DNA from: a virus
Virus record (IMG/VR): IMGVR_UViG_3300013132_000235
Location: 1 to 25,297 of that record
Reading direction: 5' to 3' (one strand)
DNA: 25,297 bases
The notes beneath the pieces are model-generated. The model searched no databases, had not been told where the DNA came from, and saw nothing but the letters and a program-made list of their open reading frames with translations. The position numbers were made by a program, and so were the translations under genes. How positions within the stretch are numbered: the first letter of the stretch is position 1; each line of letters opens with the position of its first letter. Below, piece after piece: positions 1 through 6,915 of this stretch.

Positions 1-431
1 ACCAGTGCGATGCGCGCCTGATAGGGCGGTGACTGCAACAACGTCGCGAGGTCCACTCGCCCTGCTTTGTACGCAGCGGACTGCTGCGAAAGATTCGCGA
101 ACGCCTGTGCGGTGCCGCGCTGATCGGCGACACCGACATACGATTCGAAGAACCATAGATTGCGTTCCCCGCCTTCCAGCAAAGCCAGATCAGCGATGCT
201 ATCGGCCTCGGCAAACACCACCGCCAGCAATGTCGTCTCGAGCCGAAAGGTGTAGCGGCGATTCACTACCGGCTCGGCGGGAATCCGATTCAACGCCGCG
301 ATGTATCCAGCGGCCGTGCGACGAATGCGCGCCTCTAATTCCCTGATCGCTCCACGCTCGAGACGATCGACGCCCGTTGGATCAGCCAGATTGGCCGGAA
401 GGATTGCCGGGCGTTTCTTCTGGGTCGTCAT
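1..431 (-). CDS. Phage minor head (head morphogenesis) protein, N-terminal part, cut by window edge
   Basis: The reading frame starts at an ATG at 431, inside the end of the portal gene (50-nt overlap), and stays open to base 1, giving about 143 residues. It begins MTTQKKRPAILPANLADP and continues as a charged, helical sequence with motifs such as YTFRLETTLLAVVFAEAD. I recognise no catalytic motif. The call rests mainly on position: in many tailed phages the gene directly after a portal of this type encodes an SPP1 gp7-like minor head protein that enters the prohead with the portal. The C-terminal half, where the family signature would lie, is outside the window. The large overlap suggests translational coupling to the portal gene. 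Confidence 0.65.
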   Translation of the reverse strand, partial: MTTQKKRPAILPANLADPTGVDRLERGAIRELEARIRRTAAGYIAALNRIPAEPVVNRRYTFRLETTLLAVVFAEADSIADLALLEGGERNLWFFESYVGVADQRGTAQAFANLSQQSAAYKAGRVDLATLLQSPPYQARIAL

Positions 432-1752
432 CGTCTTCCGGCAGTGGAATCGCCTCATCCAGCGGGTCGTAACCCGCTGCCTCACGGATCTCCTCGGCGG
501 TGAACACCAACTCGCCAGAGGCCAGCGCCGTGTTGTTGATTTCGCTCATTCCCTTGGCGTTGGCGAGCTTGTCGGACTTGCTCGGCTCGCTGAGGTCATC
601 CCACATGACCGTAAATTCGGCGATCTGCTTCACGACCTTGATGCGCATCAGATGCCGGAAGAAGTCGTGAACTTCGAACGACAACTCACGTACACGGCGT
701 GACTGGCATCGCGCGTTGAAATACTTCTGATCCTCGCTGCTCGCGCGCTCGCCGGTCTGCATGCCGACGAGGATCTTGGTCGGGATATCGAGTGCGGCGC
801 CGGCCGTCTGCAGGTTGACGTCGTAGGTCGGACGCGGGTCGGGAATGTTTGACACAAGGGGCGTGGTTGTCGCGCCCTGCGTGATCAACATCACGTCGTT
901 TCCGCGATTCACATCACGGGCGGCATCGTTGAACTTGGCCTGCAGCTGGTCGAGGGTGACGCCGTACATTGCGGCGATGCTCTGCAAGTCGACTTCCCTG
1001 TCGAAATTGACGCCGAGATGCCGCGCCGCATTCTTCAGGAACGACTCGCCGCTACCGCCCTCGACCTTCTCCAGGCTCACGAATGCATTGAACGCCGGCT
1101 CCAGGAAGCCGATTGCATCCGGCGACCAGTCGCCGAGGATGAAAACGCGATCCGGGTGCACGTCTATTTGCCGCCCAACTTTCCCGCCGACGGCGCTCTC
1201 GGTGTACTGCCACTTCTTCGGCTGCCCGAAGCTCTCCAAGCTTTCGTCCGTCTCGAACTCGATCGGCTTGAGCGTGCCGGCCCATGCGGGGATCAGCTTC
1301 ACGATCGCCGAGTTGGCGCGCGTCACCGGCTGATCCCACTTGCCGCTGTCGCGAACCTGGATCAGCAGGCCCGCGTAACGCCCGATGAGGCGGCGCTTAT
1401 CCGCCTCGGCGAACGATTTCCACAGCCGGCCGCCGTCGAGCAGCGGCTTCAGCGAGTTTTCCCACGTGGTCGGACCTTTCGCTTTGTCCTGCTCGTCACC
1501 CTCGATGACCCATGGGGACGTATCCCAGCATGCGCCCGTGATCTTGTTGACGCCGCCGTGGGCGACGCCGCCGCGCTTGTAGAGTGCGTAGAAGTCATCG
1601 AATCCGAGCTCGTCCTTGAACCCGTATTCGCACCAGGCCGCGCTGCGCTTTGCATCGAGGCCCATCGTGCGATTAAGCAGGCCCGTGCGGGCACGCGCCA
1701 GCCTCAGGTCGTTGACCGCATGATTGACTGCGAGTTGAAGCGGATCACGCAT
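382..1752 (-). CDS. Phage portal protein (DUF1073/HI1409-like family)
   Basis: This 456-residue protein would form the ring at the capsid vertex through which the terminase pumps DNA and to which the tail is attached. The N-terminal part contains NRTMGLDAKRSAAWCEYGF, followed by a central region with LIGRYAGLLIQVRDSGKW and a VHPDRVFILGD segment, a pattern I associate with the DUF1073 portal family; length also fits. The C-terminus is strongly acidic (EDDDDPEE). I chose the ATG at 1752 rather than one at 1788 because GGAG lies 9 nt upstream and the overlap with the upstream gene falls to 8 nt. The neighbours, TerL upstream and a minor head gene downstream, are the standard packaging order. Relatives in this Pfam family have been linked to an anti-CBASS nuclease name (Acb1-like), but nothing here indicates that activity. 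Confidence 0.88.
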   Translation of the reverse strand: MRDPLQLAVNHAVNDLRLARARTGLLNRTMGLDAKRSAAWCEYGFKDELGFDDFYALYKRGGVAHGGVNKITGACWDTSPWVIEGDEQDKAKGPTTWENSLKPLLDGGRLWKSFAEADKRRLIGRYAGLLIQVRDSGKWDQPVTRANSAIVKLIPAWAGTLKPIEFETDESLESFGQPKKWQYTESAVGGKVGRQIDVHPDRVFILGDWSPDAIGFLEPAFNAFVSLEKVEGGSGESFLKNAARHLGVNFDREVDLQSIAAMYGVTLDQLQAKFNDAARDVNRGNDVMLITQGATTTPLVSNIPDPRPTYDVNLQTAGAALDIPTKILVGMQTGERASSEDQKYFNARCQSRRVRELSFEVHDFFRHLMRIKVVKQIAEFTVMWDDLSEPSKSDKLANAKGMSEINNTALASGELVFTAEEIREAAGYDPLDEAIPLPEDDDDPEETPGNPSGQSG

Positions 1753-1981
1753 CCGCGCGCACTCCGCGGCGGGCCTTGAGCTTCGCAAGCGCCAGTCCGG
1801 AAACCATCACAACCAGTGATTTCCGCTCATCGGCGCGGATCAGCTCGACCTCGACGCTGCTCGAATCGCTCCAGGCCTCGCCCTCAGCTTTGACCATCCG
1901 CTCTCGCGCGCAATCCAGGCAGCAGGCGCGAACCACGGCGGCGCGGCCGCTCGGCTTGTGGGTGACTTTGAAAATGGCCAT
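1745..1981 (-). CDS. Small hypothetical protein between TerL and portal
   Basis: This is a 78-residue protein starting MAIFKVTHKPSGRAAVV, with two cysteines in a CCLDCARE segment that could bind metal but is too short to assign. The middle is rich in acidic residues and the C-terminus is basic (LAKLKARRGVRADA). The ATG at 1981 directly follows the TerL stop, and the gene ends 8 nt inside the portal gene, so it is part of the packaging operon. Small genes in this position are common in siphoviruses and usually have no known role. I do not recognise its family. Confidence 0.75.
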   Translation of the reverse strand: MAIFKVTHKPSGRAAVVRACCLDCARERMVKAEGEAWSDSSSVEVELIRADERKSLVVMVSGLALAKLKARRGVRADA

Positions 1982-3235
1982 TTAGCGGCCTCCGGGGAGC
2001 AGCAAGCCGACCGACCCGCGCCGCTTGATGAGCGGCCCAAGGGCGTAGCGAGTTGCGTCCCAGTAGTGGTTGTGCGCGTCCACGACGTCGGTGAGAACGT
2101 CACCGGTCATGCGATCGACCTTGTAGCTGTAGAGCCGGGCTTCCCGCAGCGTCGCGGTGCAGCGCGGATGAATGATGATTTCTTTGTAGCTGCGGAGATG
2201 GCTGATGCCGTCTTCAACGCTGCCGGGCCACTTCTCGACCGCTTCAATGCGTGGCAGGCAAAGACGCGTGCCATTCCCCGTGCTCTTGACGTGGCTGATC
2301 GTCTCCGGCCGGGCAGAGTCAGCTCGAACCGCATGTCTCTCGATGCCCGGCAAGGCGTCGATCATGAATTTCGCGATCGCGTCGTTTTCGAGGCCTATCT
2401 TTCCAGCCTCGTACTCGATGTAGAGGCGACGATCGTTGATCCAACTTTTGGTGCCAGCGGTCGGGTCCTGAGAGAAGCCCCAGTCGATGCCGAAGTAGGG
2501 GCCGCTCCAGCCAGCCTCCGGTTCAAATTCCGCAACTCGATACTTGCCGGAGAGGATCTGGGCGGCGCTGTTCTCGCGATAAGCGCCGTCCCATATCCAG
2601 GCGTAGGTCTGATCGTCGAGGCGATCACGATCATCAAGCCGTTCGCGCTCGAGCTCGGCAGGGAACCAAGGGTTGTCCGAGTAGTTGAGCTCGACAATCT
2701 TGGCGCCGACTGGCGGCTGCTTTCGAAAGCGCTTGTCGGTCGGGCTCCCGTCCTTCTCGGGATTCCAGGTGACCCAAATCTCTGAACCAGCTTCGCGAAC
2801 CGTTGGTGTGAGCTTCAGCCACGCCGTCTCGCTGACGTTCTCGGCTTCATCAACCCACGCAATGAGGATGCGCGCTTTCGACTTGATGCTGTCGACGTTG
2901 TGCCGAAGGCCCGAGAACACGTACGAAACCCTGCGGTTCTTGGTGCGGATGTACTTTTCGCCGATGTCGTAATAGGCATCGAGCCACGGCTCCGACCGAA
3001 TCGCCTGCTTGATCTCCTCCATGGAGGATTCTTCAAGCGAGTTCATGTACTCGCGAGCGCCGAGGATGACGCCAGAGATTCCAGCCTCGGCGAACATCAT
3101 CCCGCGCACTGCGGTCATCTTGGCGAAGCTACGAGTCTTCGCGCTGCCGCGCCCTCCATGCGCCCCTCGGTATCGGGCTGGCCCAGAGAAAACGGGGATC
3201 AGCTTCGGTGGAAGCTCAATCCTCGCCTTGGTCAT
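1982..3235 (-). CDS. terL: Terminase large subunit (packaging ATPase and nuclease)
   Basis: The 417-residue TerL powers DNA translocation through the portal and cuts the concatemer. The ATPase half has a Walker A loop GGRGSAKT at about residues 27-34 and a Walker B strand ending in VDEAE at about 124-131. A C-terminal RNase H-like nuclease half begins with FGIDWG, where D251 is a likely metal-binding aspartate; another acidic site is in VVDAHNHYWDATRYAL near the end. This layout matches the PBSX/Terminase_3 group. I chose ATG 3235; an in-frame TTG at 3256 would add seven residues. The start overlaps terS by 20 nt, which is typical coupling. Family and motifs make this one of the surest calls in the window. 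Confidence 0.96.
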   Translation of the reverse strand: MTKARIELPPKLIPVFSGPARYRGAHGGRGSAKTRSFAKMTAVRGMMFAEAGISGVILGAREYMNSLEESSMEEIKQAIRSEPWLDAYYDIGEKYIRTKNRRVSYVFSGLRHNVDSIKSKARILIAWVDEAENVSETAWLKLTPTVREAGSEIWVTWNPEKDGSPTDKRFRKQPPVGAKIVELNYSDNPWFPAELERERLDDRDRLDDQTYAWIWDGAYRENSAAQILSGKYRVAEFEPEAGWSGPYFGIDWGFSQDPTAGTKSWINDRRLYIEYEAGKIGLENDAIAKFMIDALPGIERHAVRADSARPETISHVKSTGNGTRLCLPRIEAVEKWPGSVEDGISHLRSYKEIIIHPRCTATLREARLYSYKVDRMTGDVLTDVVDAHNHYWDATRYALGPLIKRRGSVGLLLPGGR

Positions 3236-3560
3236 TGTCCGGCGCGACCAGTTCAATCACCGACGGAACCACCGCAATGGGACCGCCGTCCTTCCCGGAT
3301 ACCTGCGTGCTCGCGAGCCGCGGATGCAGATACGGCGCCGCCTTCTCGGCCAGCATCACCGCCTGCATGCGCTTGGCCATGTTCGGCTTCGGGCCCTGGT
3401 TCGCCTCATCCCAAAGCTCCCGCATCGTCTGCGTGATGATCTCCAGGGGCGTGATCCCGTCCTTCGCTAGATCGCGCGCCAGAGCCTTCCGTTCCTTGGT
3501 CTTCGGAAGCTCCGATCCCTTCTTGCGCCCCGCGCCGGGCCGGCTTCCACCTCTTGGCAT
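3216..3560 (-). CDS. terS: Terminase small subunit
   Basis: This 114-residue protein would recognise the phage pac or cos DNA and present it to TerL. It opens with GGSRPGAGRKKGSE, a basic AT-hook-like stretch often seen at the start of phage small terminase proteins. A helical region follows (ALARDLAKDGITPLEIITQTMREL), then a proline-containing C-terminal tail. The ATG at 3560 has GAGG about 10 nt upstream, a slightly long spacing. It sits directly before terL and overlaps it, and this context carries much of the assignment because TerS proteins diverge fast. A short A/T-rich inverted repeat lies just upstream, at the end of the preceding gene. Confidence 0.82.
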   Translation of the reverse strand: MPRGGSRPGAGRKKGSELPKTKERKALARDLAKDGITPLEIITQTMRELWDEANQGPKPNMAKRMQAVMLAEKAAPYLHPRLASTQVSGKDGGPIAVVPSVIELVAPDNDQGED

Positions 3561-3593
3561 GGCGCGTGATCCTCAGATTCCCGTTTGATTGAT

Positions 3594-3617
3594 TTGATTG
3601 ATTCTTCAAACAATCAA
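3594..3617. repeat. A/T-rich inverted repeat with TGATT direct repeats before terS
   Basis: The inverted repeat TTGATTG (3594-3600) and CAATCAA (3611-3617) has a 10-nt loop. It follows several TTGATT/TGATT direct repeats from about 3584. It overlaps the stop of the metallopeptidase gene and is strikingly A/T-rich against GC-rich surroundings. It could be a weak attenuator or a protein site such as a TerS binding site; neither is shown. Confidence 0.45.
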
Positions 3618-4211
3618 TTTGCACGTACCGCACACGCCGTCGATTGAGGCTTGCCCTACATGAGGCTTCTGGCTCTCGGTGAACATCGCCTGCATGGCCT
3701 CGGTGGCTCCATAGCGCTTCACCACTCCGACGAACTCTTCGATGTCATGGCCACGGATGCCGAAGGACGGCGTGCCGTCCTTCCTGAACTTCGGGGCGCC
3801 GAAGCTGTTGAGTTGCTGGGCGCAGTGGTAAAGCTCGTGCTCGACCAGACGGCACCACTCGCGGTCGTTGCAGACCAGGACGAAGTGGGCGTCGAATGTG
3901 ATCACGAAGTCCGGCAGCTCGCCGAACCACTCGACCATCTGCTGCTCCTGACGCCCACGGCACCAGGCGTTGCCCTGGAACTGGGGAATCTCAGCCTGAC
4001 CGACCACCGAGCGCATGTGCCTGGACTGCGGCAGGGCGGCCCACAGAACCCCGATGCGCGCCTGCTGCAGGTGCTCATGATCCGGGTTGGCCAGCGGGCC
4101 GTCCGAATCAATGAACACCGACCTCATCCACCGCTCGGCTTCCGGCGCCGGCATGAATGGCCTGGACCAGTCGTCGATTAGGGATTCGGGCGGGCGGGGC
4201 CGTTCGAGCAT
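3606..4211 (-). CDS. Putative phage zinc metallopeptidase (PhageMetallopep-like)
   Basis: The 201-residue protein carries a zinc-protease HExxH motif as VEHELYHCAQ, with H125, E126 and H129; the later segment GIRGHDIEEFVGVV could supply a third ligand. This matches the putative phage metallopeptidase family often found next to terminase genes. The substrate is unknown; roles in head maturation or in host takeover have not been shown. The C-terminus ends CGTCKLIV. I chose ATG 4211, which has AGGCAGG about 5 nt upstream, because the extra 24 residues of an upstream start look non-coding. It is probably the first late gene on this strand, followed 45 nt later by terS. Confidence 0.8.
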   Translation of the reverse strand: MLERPRPPESLIDDWSRPFMPAPEAERWMRSVFIDSDGPLANPDHEHLQQARIGVLWAALPQSRHMRSVVGQAEIPQFQGNAWCRGRQEQQMVEWFGELPDFVITFDAHFVLVCNDREWCRLVEHELYHCAQQLNSFGAPKFRKDGTPSFGIRGHDIEEFVGVVKRYGATEAMQAMFTESQKPHVGQASIDGVCGTCKLIV

Positions 4212-4518
4212 GACAACCTGCCTTGAGATACGCTGCTCGGCGGCGGGGACAAAGGCCGGATGGCCCCCTCGCAAGTCGCCCATCCAGGCGGCGGTGTGGG
4301 CCGGGAGGCCTGCTGATGGGCTTCTATGCGCGGCAGGCAGGGGAAACGACGAGATAGTCCAGTACCCGGCATGTTCGCACCGGCTCTGTTGCCGTCACAT
4401 AGGTCCGAAACCCCGGCGGCGACGTCGACTAAGTCACCGGGCGCGCTCTCGAACGGCGCGTAACAAATGGCCAACTTCCACGTTGGCGCCGGCGCCAGCA
4501 AGAACGAAGGCTTCTGCC
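4212..4518. other. Intergenic stretch upstream of the late genes, no convincing gene
   Basis: About 300 nt between the metallopeptidase start and the small rightward ORF. Open frames exist on both strands, but their translations are proline- and arginine-rich low-complexity sequence typical of non-coding GC-rich DNA. I saw no clear -35/-10 pair and no tRNA T-loop. A small stem, GCCAAC/GTTGGC, occurs near 4470-4487. By position this stretch or the A/T-rich end at 4730-4745 should hold the late promoter. Confidence 0.4.
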
Positions 4519-4614
4519 ATGTTCAAGCTGACGATACAAGTAGGGAAGGGGTTCAAGGTGACGGTGTCGTTTCCAATGCACGCCGTCATATTGGCCCTAA
4601 CCCTACTGCAGTAG
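4519..4614 (+). CDS. Very small rightward ORF (31 aa), ending just before a terminator
   Basis: The frame reads MFKLTIQVGKGFKVTVSFP then a hydrophobic end AVILALTLLQ. A GAAGG lies about 8 nt before the ATG. The stop at 4612-4614 is three bases before a strong Rho-independent terminator on the same strand, which argues for a real rightward transcript. The ORF runs against the surrounding leftward operon. It could encode a small membrane-active or regulatory peptide, or only be the end of an untranslated RNA. An alternative frame starting at 4467 passes through both terminators and looks less natural. I do not recognise a homologue. Confidence 0.45.
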   Translation: MFKLTIQVGKGFKVTVSFPMHAVILALTLLQ

Positions 4615-4617
4615 GGG

Positions 4618-4649
4618 AGCCCGGCCGTGGCGACACGGTCGGGCTTTTT
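4618..4649 (+). terminator. Rho-independent terminator of the small rightward unit
   Basis: A 12-bp stem (4618-4629 with 4634-4645, one G-T pair) closed by a GCGA tetraloop and followed by TTTTT. It follows the 31-aa ORF directly, in the rightward direction. Confidence 0.85.
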
Positions 4650-4663
4650 AATTGCACAAACGA

Positions 4664-4689
4664 AAAGCCCCGCTTGGTGGCGGGGCTTT
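4664..4689. terminator. Bidirectional terminator hairpin
   Basis: A perfect 10-bp stem, AAAGCCCCGC (4664-4673) with GCGGGGCTTT (4680-4689), has a 6-nt loop and U-rich runs on both sides. In the leftward direction it lies after the HTH gene at 4745-5374 and before the late genes, the place where lambda tR' is found. Two short hairpins at 4696-4711 and 4713-4729 precede it in that direction. Confidence 0.85.
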
Positions 4690-4744
4690 CTTGAAGTGGC
4701 ACTATCGCCACCATGCCTAATCCTGGCATTTCCTATTAATAAAC

Positions 4745-5374
4745 TCAAGCATCTCTCGGCCGTAGCAAGTCTTTAAGGTGCCCGTACTGCAGCGTGACGT
4801 GTTCGCGCGCAGCCTGAAGCAGGTTCGAAACCTCTGCTTGGGACAGGCCCAACTCTGCGGCGGTTACTTCCTGCTTGCGCCCCTCGGCGTAAATCAGCGA
4901 AAGAACATTGCGGAAGAGCGCGGGGAATGCCGGATCGCTGATGATGCGGTCCAGCCGATCGCACATCACGCAGGCCTGTGCCTGAGCTTCAGTGAGCGTC
5001 ATATGGACGATCTCCGAAAGAGGATCGTCGCTGAGGCGGCTCGCGTACTGCTCCAAGCTTTTGCGGATCATTTTTGCGAGCGCATTCTCAGCCGGATATC
5101 CGAGTGCGTTGGCCTGCCACAAGCGATACGTGGCCCAGGTCTTCAGAAGCCAATCTCCGCGCTCACGATCATTCTCGCGAGACTTCTTCATCCTGGCCTT
5201 CTGCGACGCGCGCTCACTTGCGATCCTGGCATCGTTGGCGGCCAGCTGGCGTGCGATCTGATCCTCGACACGCACGTCTACGTTGATGGCGTTGAGGGCG
5301 AGGACTTGGCGGCCCGTGATCTTGTGCGGAGCGAGAGATAGCGTCGACTTCTTCGCGGGGGTGTAGGCGGTCAT
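4745..5374 (-). CDS. HTH protein in the position of a late-gene regulator (Q-like place)
   Basis: This 209-residue basic, mostly helical protein has a C-terminal helix-turn-helix resembling sigma region 4 (about residues 173-195, EVTAAELGLSQAEVSNLLQ). The N-terminal half contains a long charged helix (RIASERASQKARMKKSRE). It is the last gene of the leftward early chain and is followed by terminators and then the packaging genes, so by analogy with lambda it could switch on late transcription. I see no clear zinc finger or Q-family signature, so this is positional inference. Its ATG overlaps the stop of the upstream gene by 4 nt. Confidence 0.7.
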   Translation of the reverse strand: MTAYTPAKKSTLSLAPHKITGRQVLALNAINVDVRVEDQIARQLAANDARIASERASQKARMKKSRENDRERGDWLLKTWATYRLWQANALGYPAENALAKMIRKSLEQYASRLSDDPLSEIVHMTLTEAQAQACVMCDRLDRIISDPAFPALFRNVLSLIYAEGRKQEVTAAELGLSQAEVSNLLQAAREHVTLQYGHLKDLLRPRDA

Positions 5375-5673
5375 GCTCTTTCCTCATTCGCGGCCATGGC
5401 CACGCGGTGGGTGTAGTGACGGGATTCACGAAGCTCGCGCAGTGCTGCCGCCCTCTGCGTTCGGAGCATCCGGTACTCGATCTGCTTCCGGGCGCAGGCT
5501 GGCCGGTCGACGAGCTCGCCGGTAGAAACCAGCTTCTCGCGCTGCAGCTGTGCGATGGCCTCCCAGATCTCGACGACGTTCGAGCCGAGCTCGATGGCGA
5601 GCTCGAAGTCGGTGCGCGCTCGCTCGGTGAGCTCGTCCATGATCTGATCTCGGAGGTTTATGGGAGGGCTCAT
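5371..5673 (-). CDS. Small winged-helix-like protein
   Basis: The 100-residue product begins MSPPINLRDQIMDELTER. The segment TDFELAIELGSNVVEIWEAI with LQREKLVSTGEL looks like a winged-helix DNA-binding core: helix, recognition helix, then a short beta wing. The C-terminus is basic (LRTQRAAALRELRESRHYTHR). It overlaps both neighbours by 4 nt (ATGA junctions), so it is translated with them. It is probably a small transcriptional regulator of the nin-like region, but no specific family is recognised. Confidence 0.75.
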   Translation of the reverse strand: MSPPINLRDQIMDELTERARTDFELAIELGSNVVEIWEAIAQLQREKLVSTGELVDRPACARKQIEYRMLRTQRAAALRELRESRHYTHRVAMAANEERA

Positions 5674-5939
5674 GGAGTGATCCTCCCGGTGTAATGCATG
5701 TTAGGCACTTTGCCGTCCTGGACGTCGGTGTAGTGCCGGTACGCGCCCTCAATGAACCCCTGAATCGCCAGAGCTTCGATGGCTTCGATCATCTGCAGGC
5801 GCGGCATGGCGCTGATTTTGCTAACCATCTGGCGGAGTCTAATTTCTACGCCCCAAAGTTGAGCCATTGTTTCAAGCGCAGCTAAAGCCTGATTAACCGT
5901 CTCCTGCTGTTGCGGGGATGGCTCCGTTCCGTTGCTCAT
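5670..5939 (-). CDS. Hypothetical 89-aa nin-region protein
   Basis: The protein begins MSNGTEPSPQQQETVNQAL and is predicted to be mostly helical (ALAALETMAQLWGVEIRLRQ), with a C-terminus containing FIEGAYRHYTDVQDGKVPN. No cysteine, membrane or catalytic motif is visible. It overlaps the genes on both sides by 4 nt. Codon use matches the operon. I do not recognise a family. Confidence 0.7.
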   Translation of the reverse strand: MSNGTEPSPQQQETVNQALAALETMAQLWGVEIRLRQMVSKISAMPRLQMIEAIEALAIQGFIEGAYRHYTDVQDGKVPNMHYTGRITP

Positions 5940-6364
5940 GCGGCACCTCTGAGTTCTTGGAGAGCTTTCTTCTGTGCGGCGATCTTTAAGGGCGTCGACG
6001 TCCGGCCCTTCGACTTCCTCGTGCGCGGCGCCGGCGGCGCGCTGACGCTCTCGCGCACGATCCGAGCGACCGCGATGTATCCGAGCTGGAACAGCCGCAG
6101 CAGCGTGCGGTCGGCTGCGAGGCGCCAGTAGTGCTTGCGATCCTCAGCCGAGAGCGACGGGTGGCCGTGGTCGATCGCCTGATGGCAGGCGCGGCAGCCG
6201 GCGCCGAAGTAGCAGTCGTGCGCCTTGATGCTCGTCCCCTGGCCGTGCGCGCTCTGGTTGCTGTGCATCGGTTCGCCCATGCCGCCGGTGCAGATGCCGG
6301 GTATCTGCGCCTGGCACTCGAGCAGGTAGGCGAGATCGAGCAGTTCGCGGGAGCGGAACATCAC
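5936..6364 (-). CDS. YbcO-like (DUF1364) putative nuclease
   Basis: The 142-residue protein resembles YbcO of the E. coli DLP12 prophage, a small HNH-fold nuclease-like protein of lambdoid nin regions. Shared features are ECQAQIPGIC near residues 16-25 (C17, C25), the SNQSAHGQG stretch, and CRACHQAIDHG at about 57-67 (C57, C60, H61, H66), which together could build the zinc site and active histidines. YbcO-type proteins occupy the place of recombination or junction-cleaving nucleases in phage early operons. The C-terminal 40 residues are a basic extension (RTRKSKGRTS) not present in short YbcO. It overlaps both neighbours by 4 nt. Confidence 0.8.
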   Translation of the reverse strand: MMFRSRELLDLAYLLECQAQIPGICTGGMGEPMHSNQSAHGQGTSIKAHDCYFGAGCRACHQAIDHGHPSLSAEDRKHYWRLAADRTLLRLFQLGYIAVARIVRESVSAPPAPRTRKSKGRTSTPLKIAAQKKALQELRGAA

Positions 6365-6915
6365 AGATCCTTGAGCAGCGCCTTCAGCTGGACGAGTTTG
6401 GCGTTCTCGGCCGAGGCGTTTTTCAGGGCTTCCTCAGCCTCGAGCGCAATGGCGTCCAGCTCGTCCGCTGTCTCGCGCAAGCTGGTCGCTGCGCGCGCGA
6501 TCTTCTCGAGCGTCGTCTCTTCGGCCGGCGGCTGCGGCTCAATTGGTGCCGCGTCGCTCCGCACCAGCTTCGGCTTCGGCGGCAGACGCAAATAGACCTC
6601 ATCGGTGATCTTGCGCACCAGGCCGGATTCGGCGAGCGATTTCATGCAGCCGGCGACAACCTGATAGTCCGGGCGCGATCCAAGCTTGGCTATGGCGGCG
6701 ACCACGACATGGGCCTTCACCTCCTCGCCGATCGGCATCGTGTCGTAGACCTTCTTGGCGATGCCGGTGAGGCCTTCTTCGATCGATTTCTGCTTTGCGC
6801 TGTTCATGAATTCCTTCGGGTTTTCGATGCCGGCTTGCTTGAGGCCGTCGTAGAGGCCGCGGCCGTAAATGCGGCGCTGCTGCTGGATGTCGAGCGAGGG
6901 AGCATCGGGCTTCAA
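6361..6915 (-). CDS. Winged-helix-like protein with C-terminal coiled coil
   Basis: The frame is open much further upstream, but that part is the shadow of the neighbouring gene. The best start is TTG 6915, which overlaps the upstream stop (GCTTGA), has GGGGAGG 4 nt before it, and gives 184 residues beginning LKPDAPSLDIQQQRRIYGRG. The middle (VVAAIAKLGSRPDYQVVAG, then LVRKITDEVYLRLP) looks like a small winged helix. The C-terminus from about residue 135 is an acidic coiled coil (ETTLEKIARAATSLRETADE). It may be a DNA-binding regulator or replication accessory protein. No named family is recognised. Confidence 0.72.
   Translation of the reverse strand: MKPDAPSLDIQQQRRIYGRGLYDGLKQAGIENPKEFMNSAKQKSIEEGLTGIAKKVYDTMPIGEEVKAHVVVAAIAKLGSRPDYQVVAGCMKSLAESGLVRKITDEVYLRLPPKPKLVRSDAAPIEPQPPAEETTLEKIARAATSLRETADELDAIALEAEEALKNASAENAKLVQLKALLKDL

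Noticed and set aside
1018-1779. 253-aa rightward frame opposite the portal gene
   Set aside because: Antisense shadow of a portal gene with good family features.
4178-4501. 107-aa leftward frame upstream of the metallopeptidase
   Set aside because: Pro/Ser-rich with no motif, overlapping the preferred start of the metallopeptidase; looks like chance.
4434-4748. 104-aa leftward frame across both terminators
   Set aside because: It would have to be translated through two strong terminator hairpins and lacks any family feature.
4818-4845. Hairpin-like GGTTCGAAACC sequence resembling a tRNA arm
   Set aside because: It lies inside the coding sequence of the HTH gene and no other tRNA parts are nearby.
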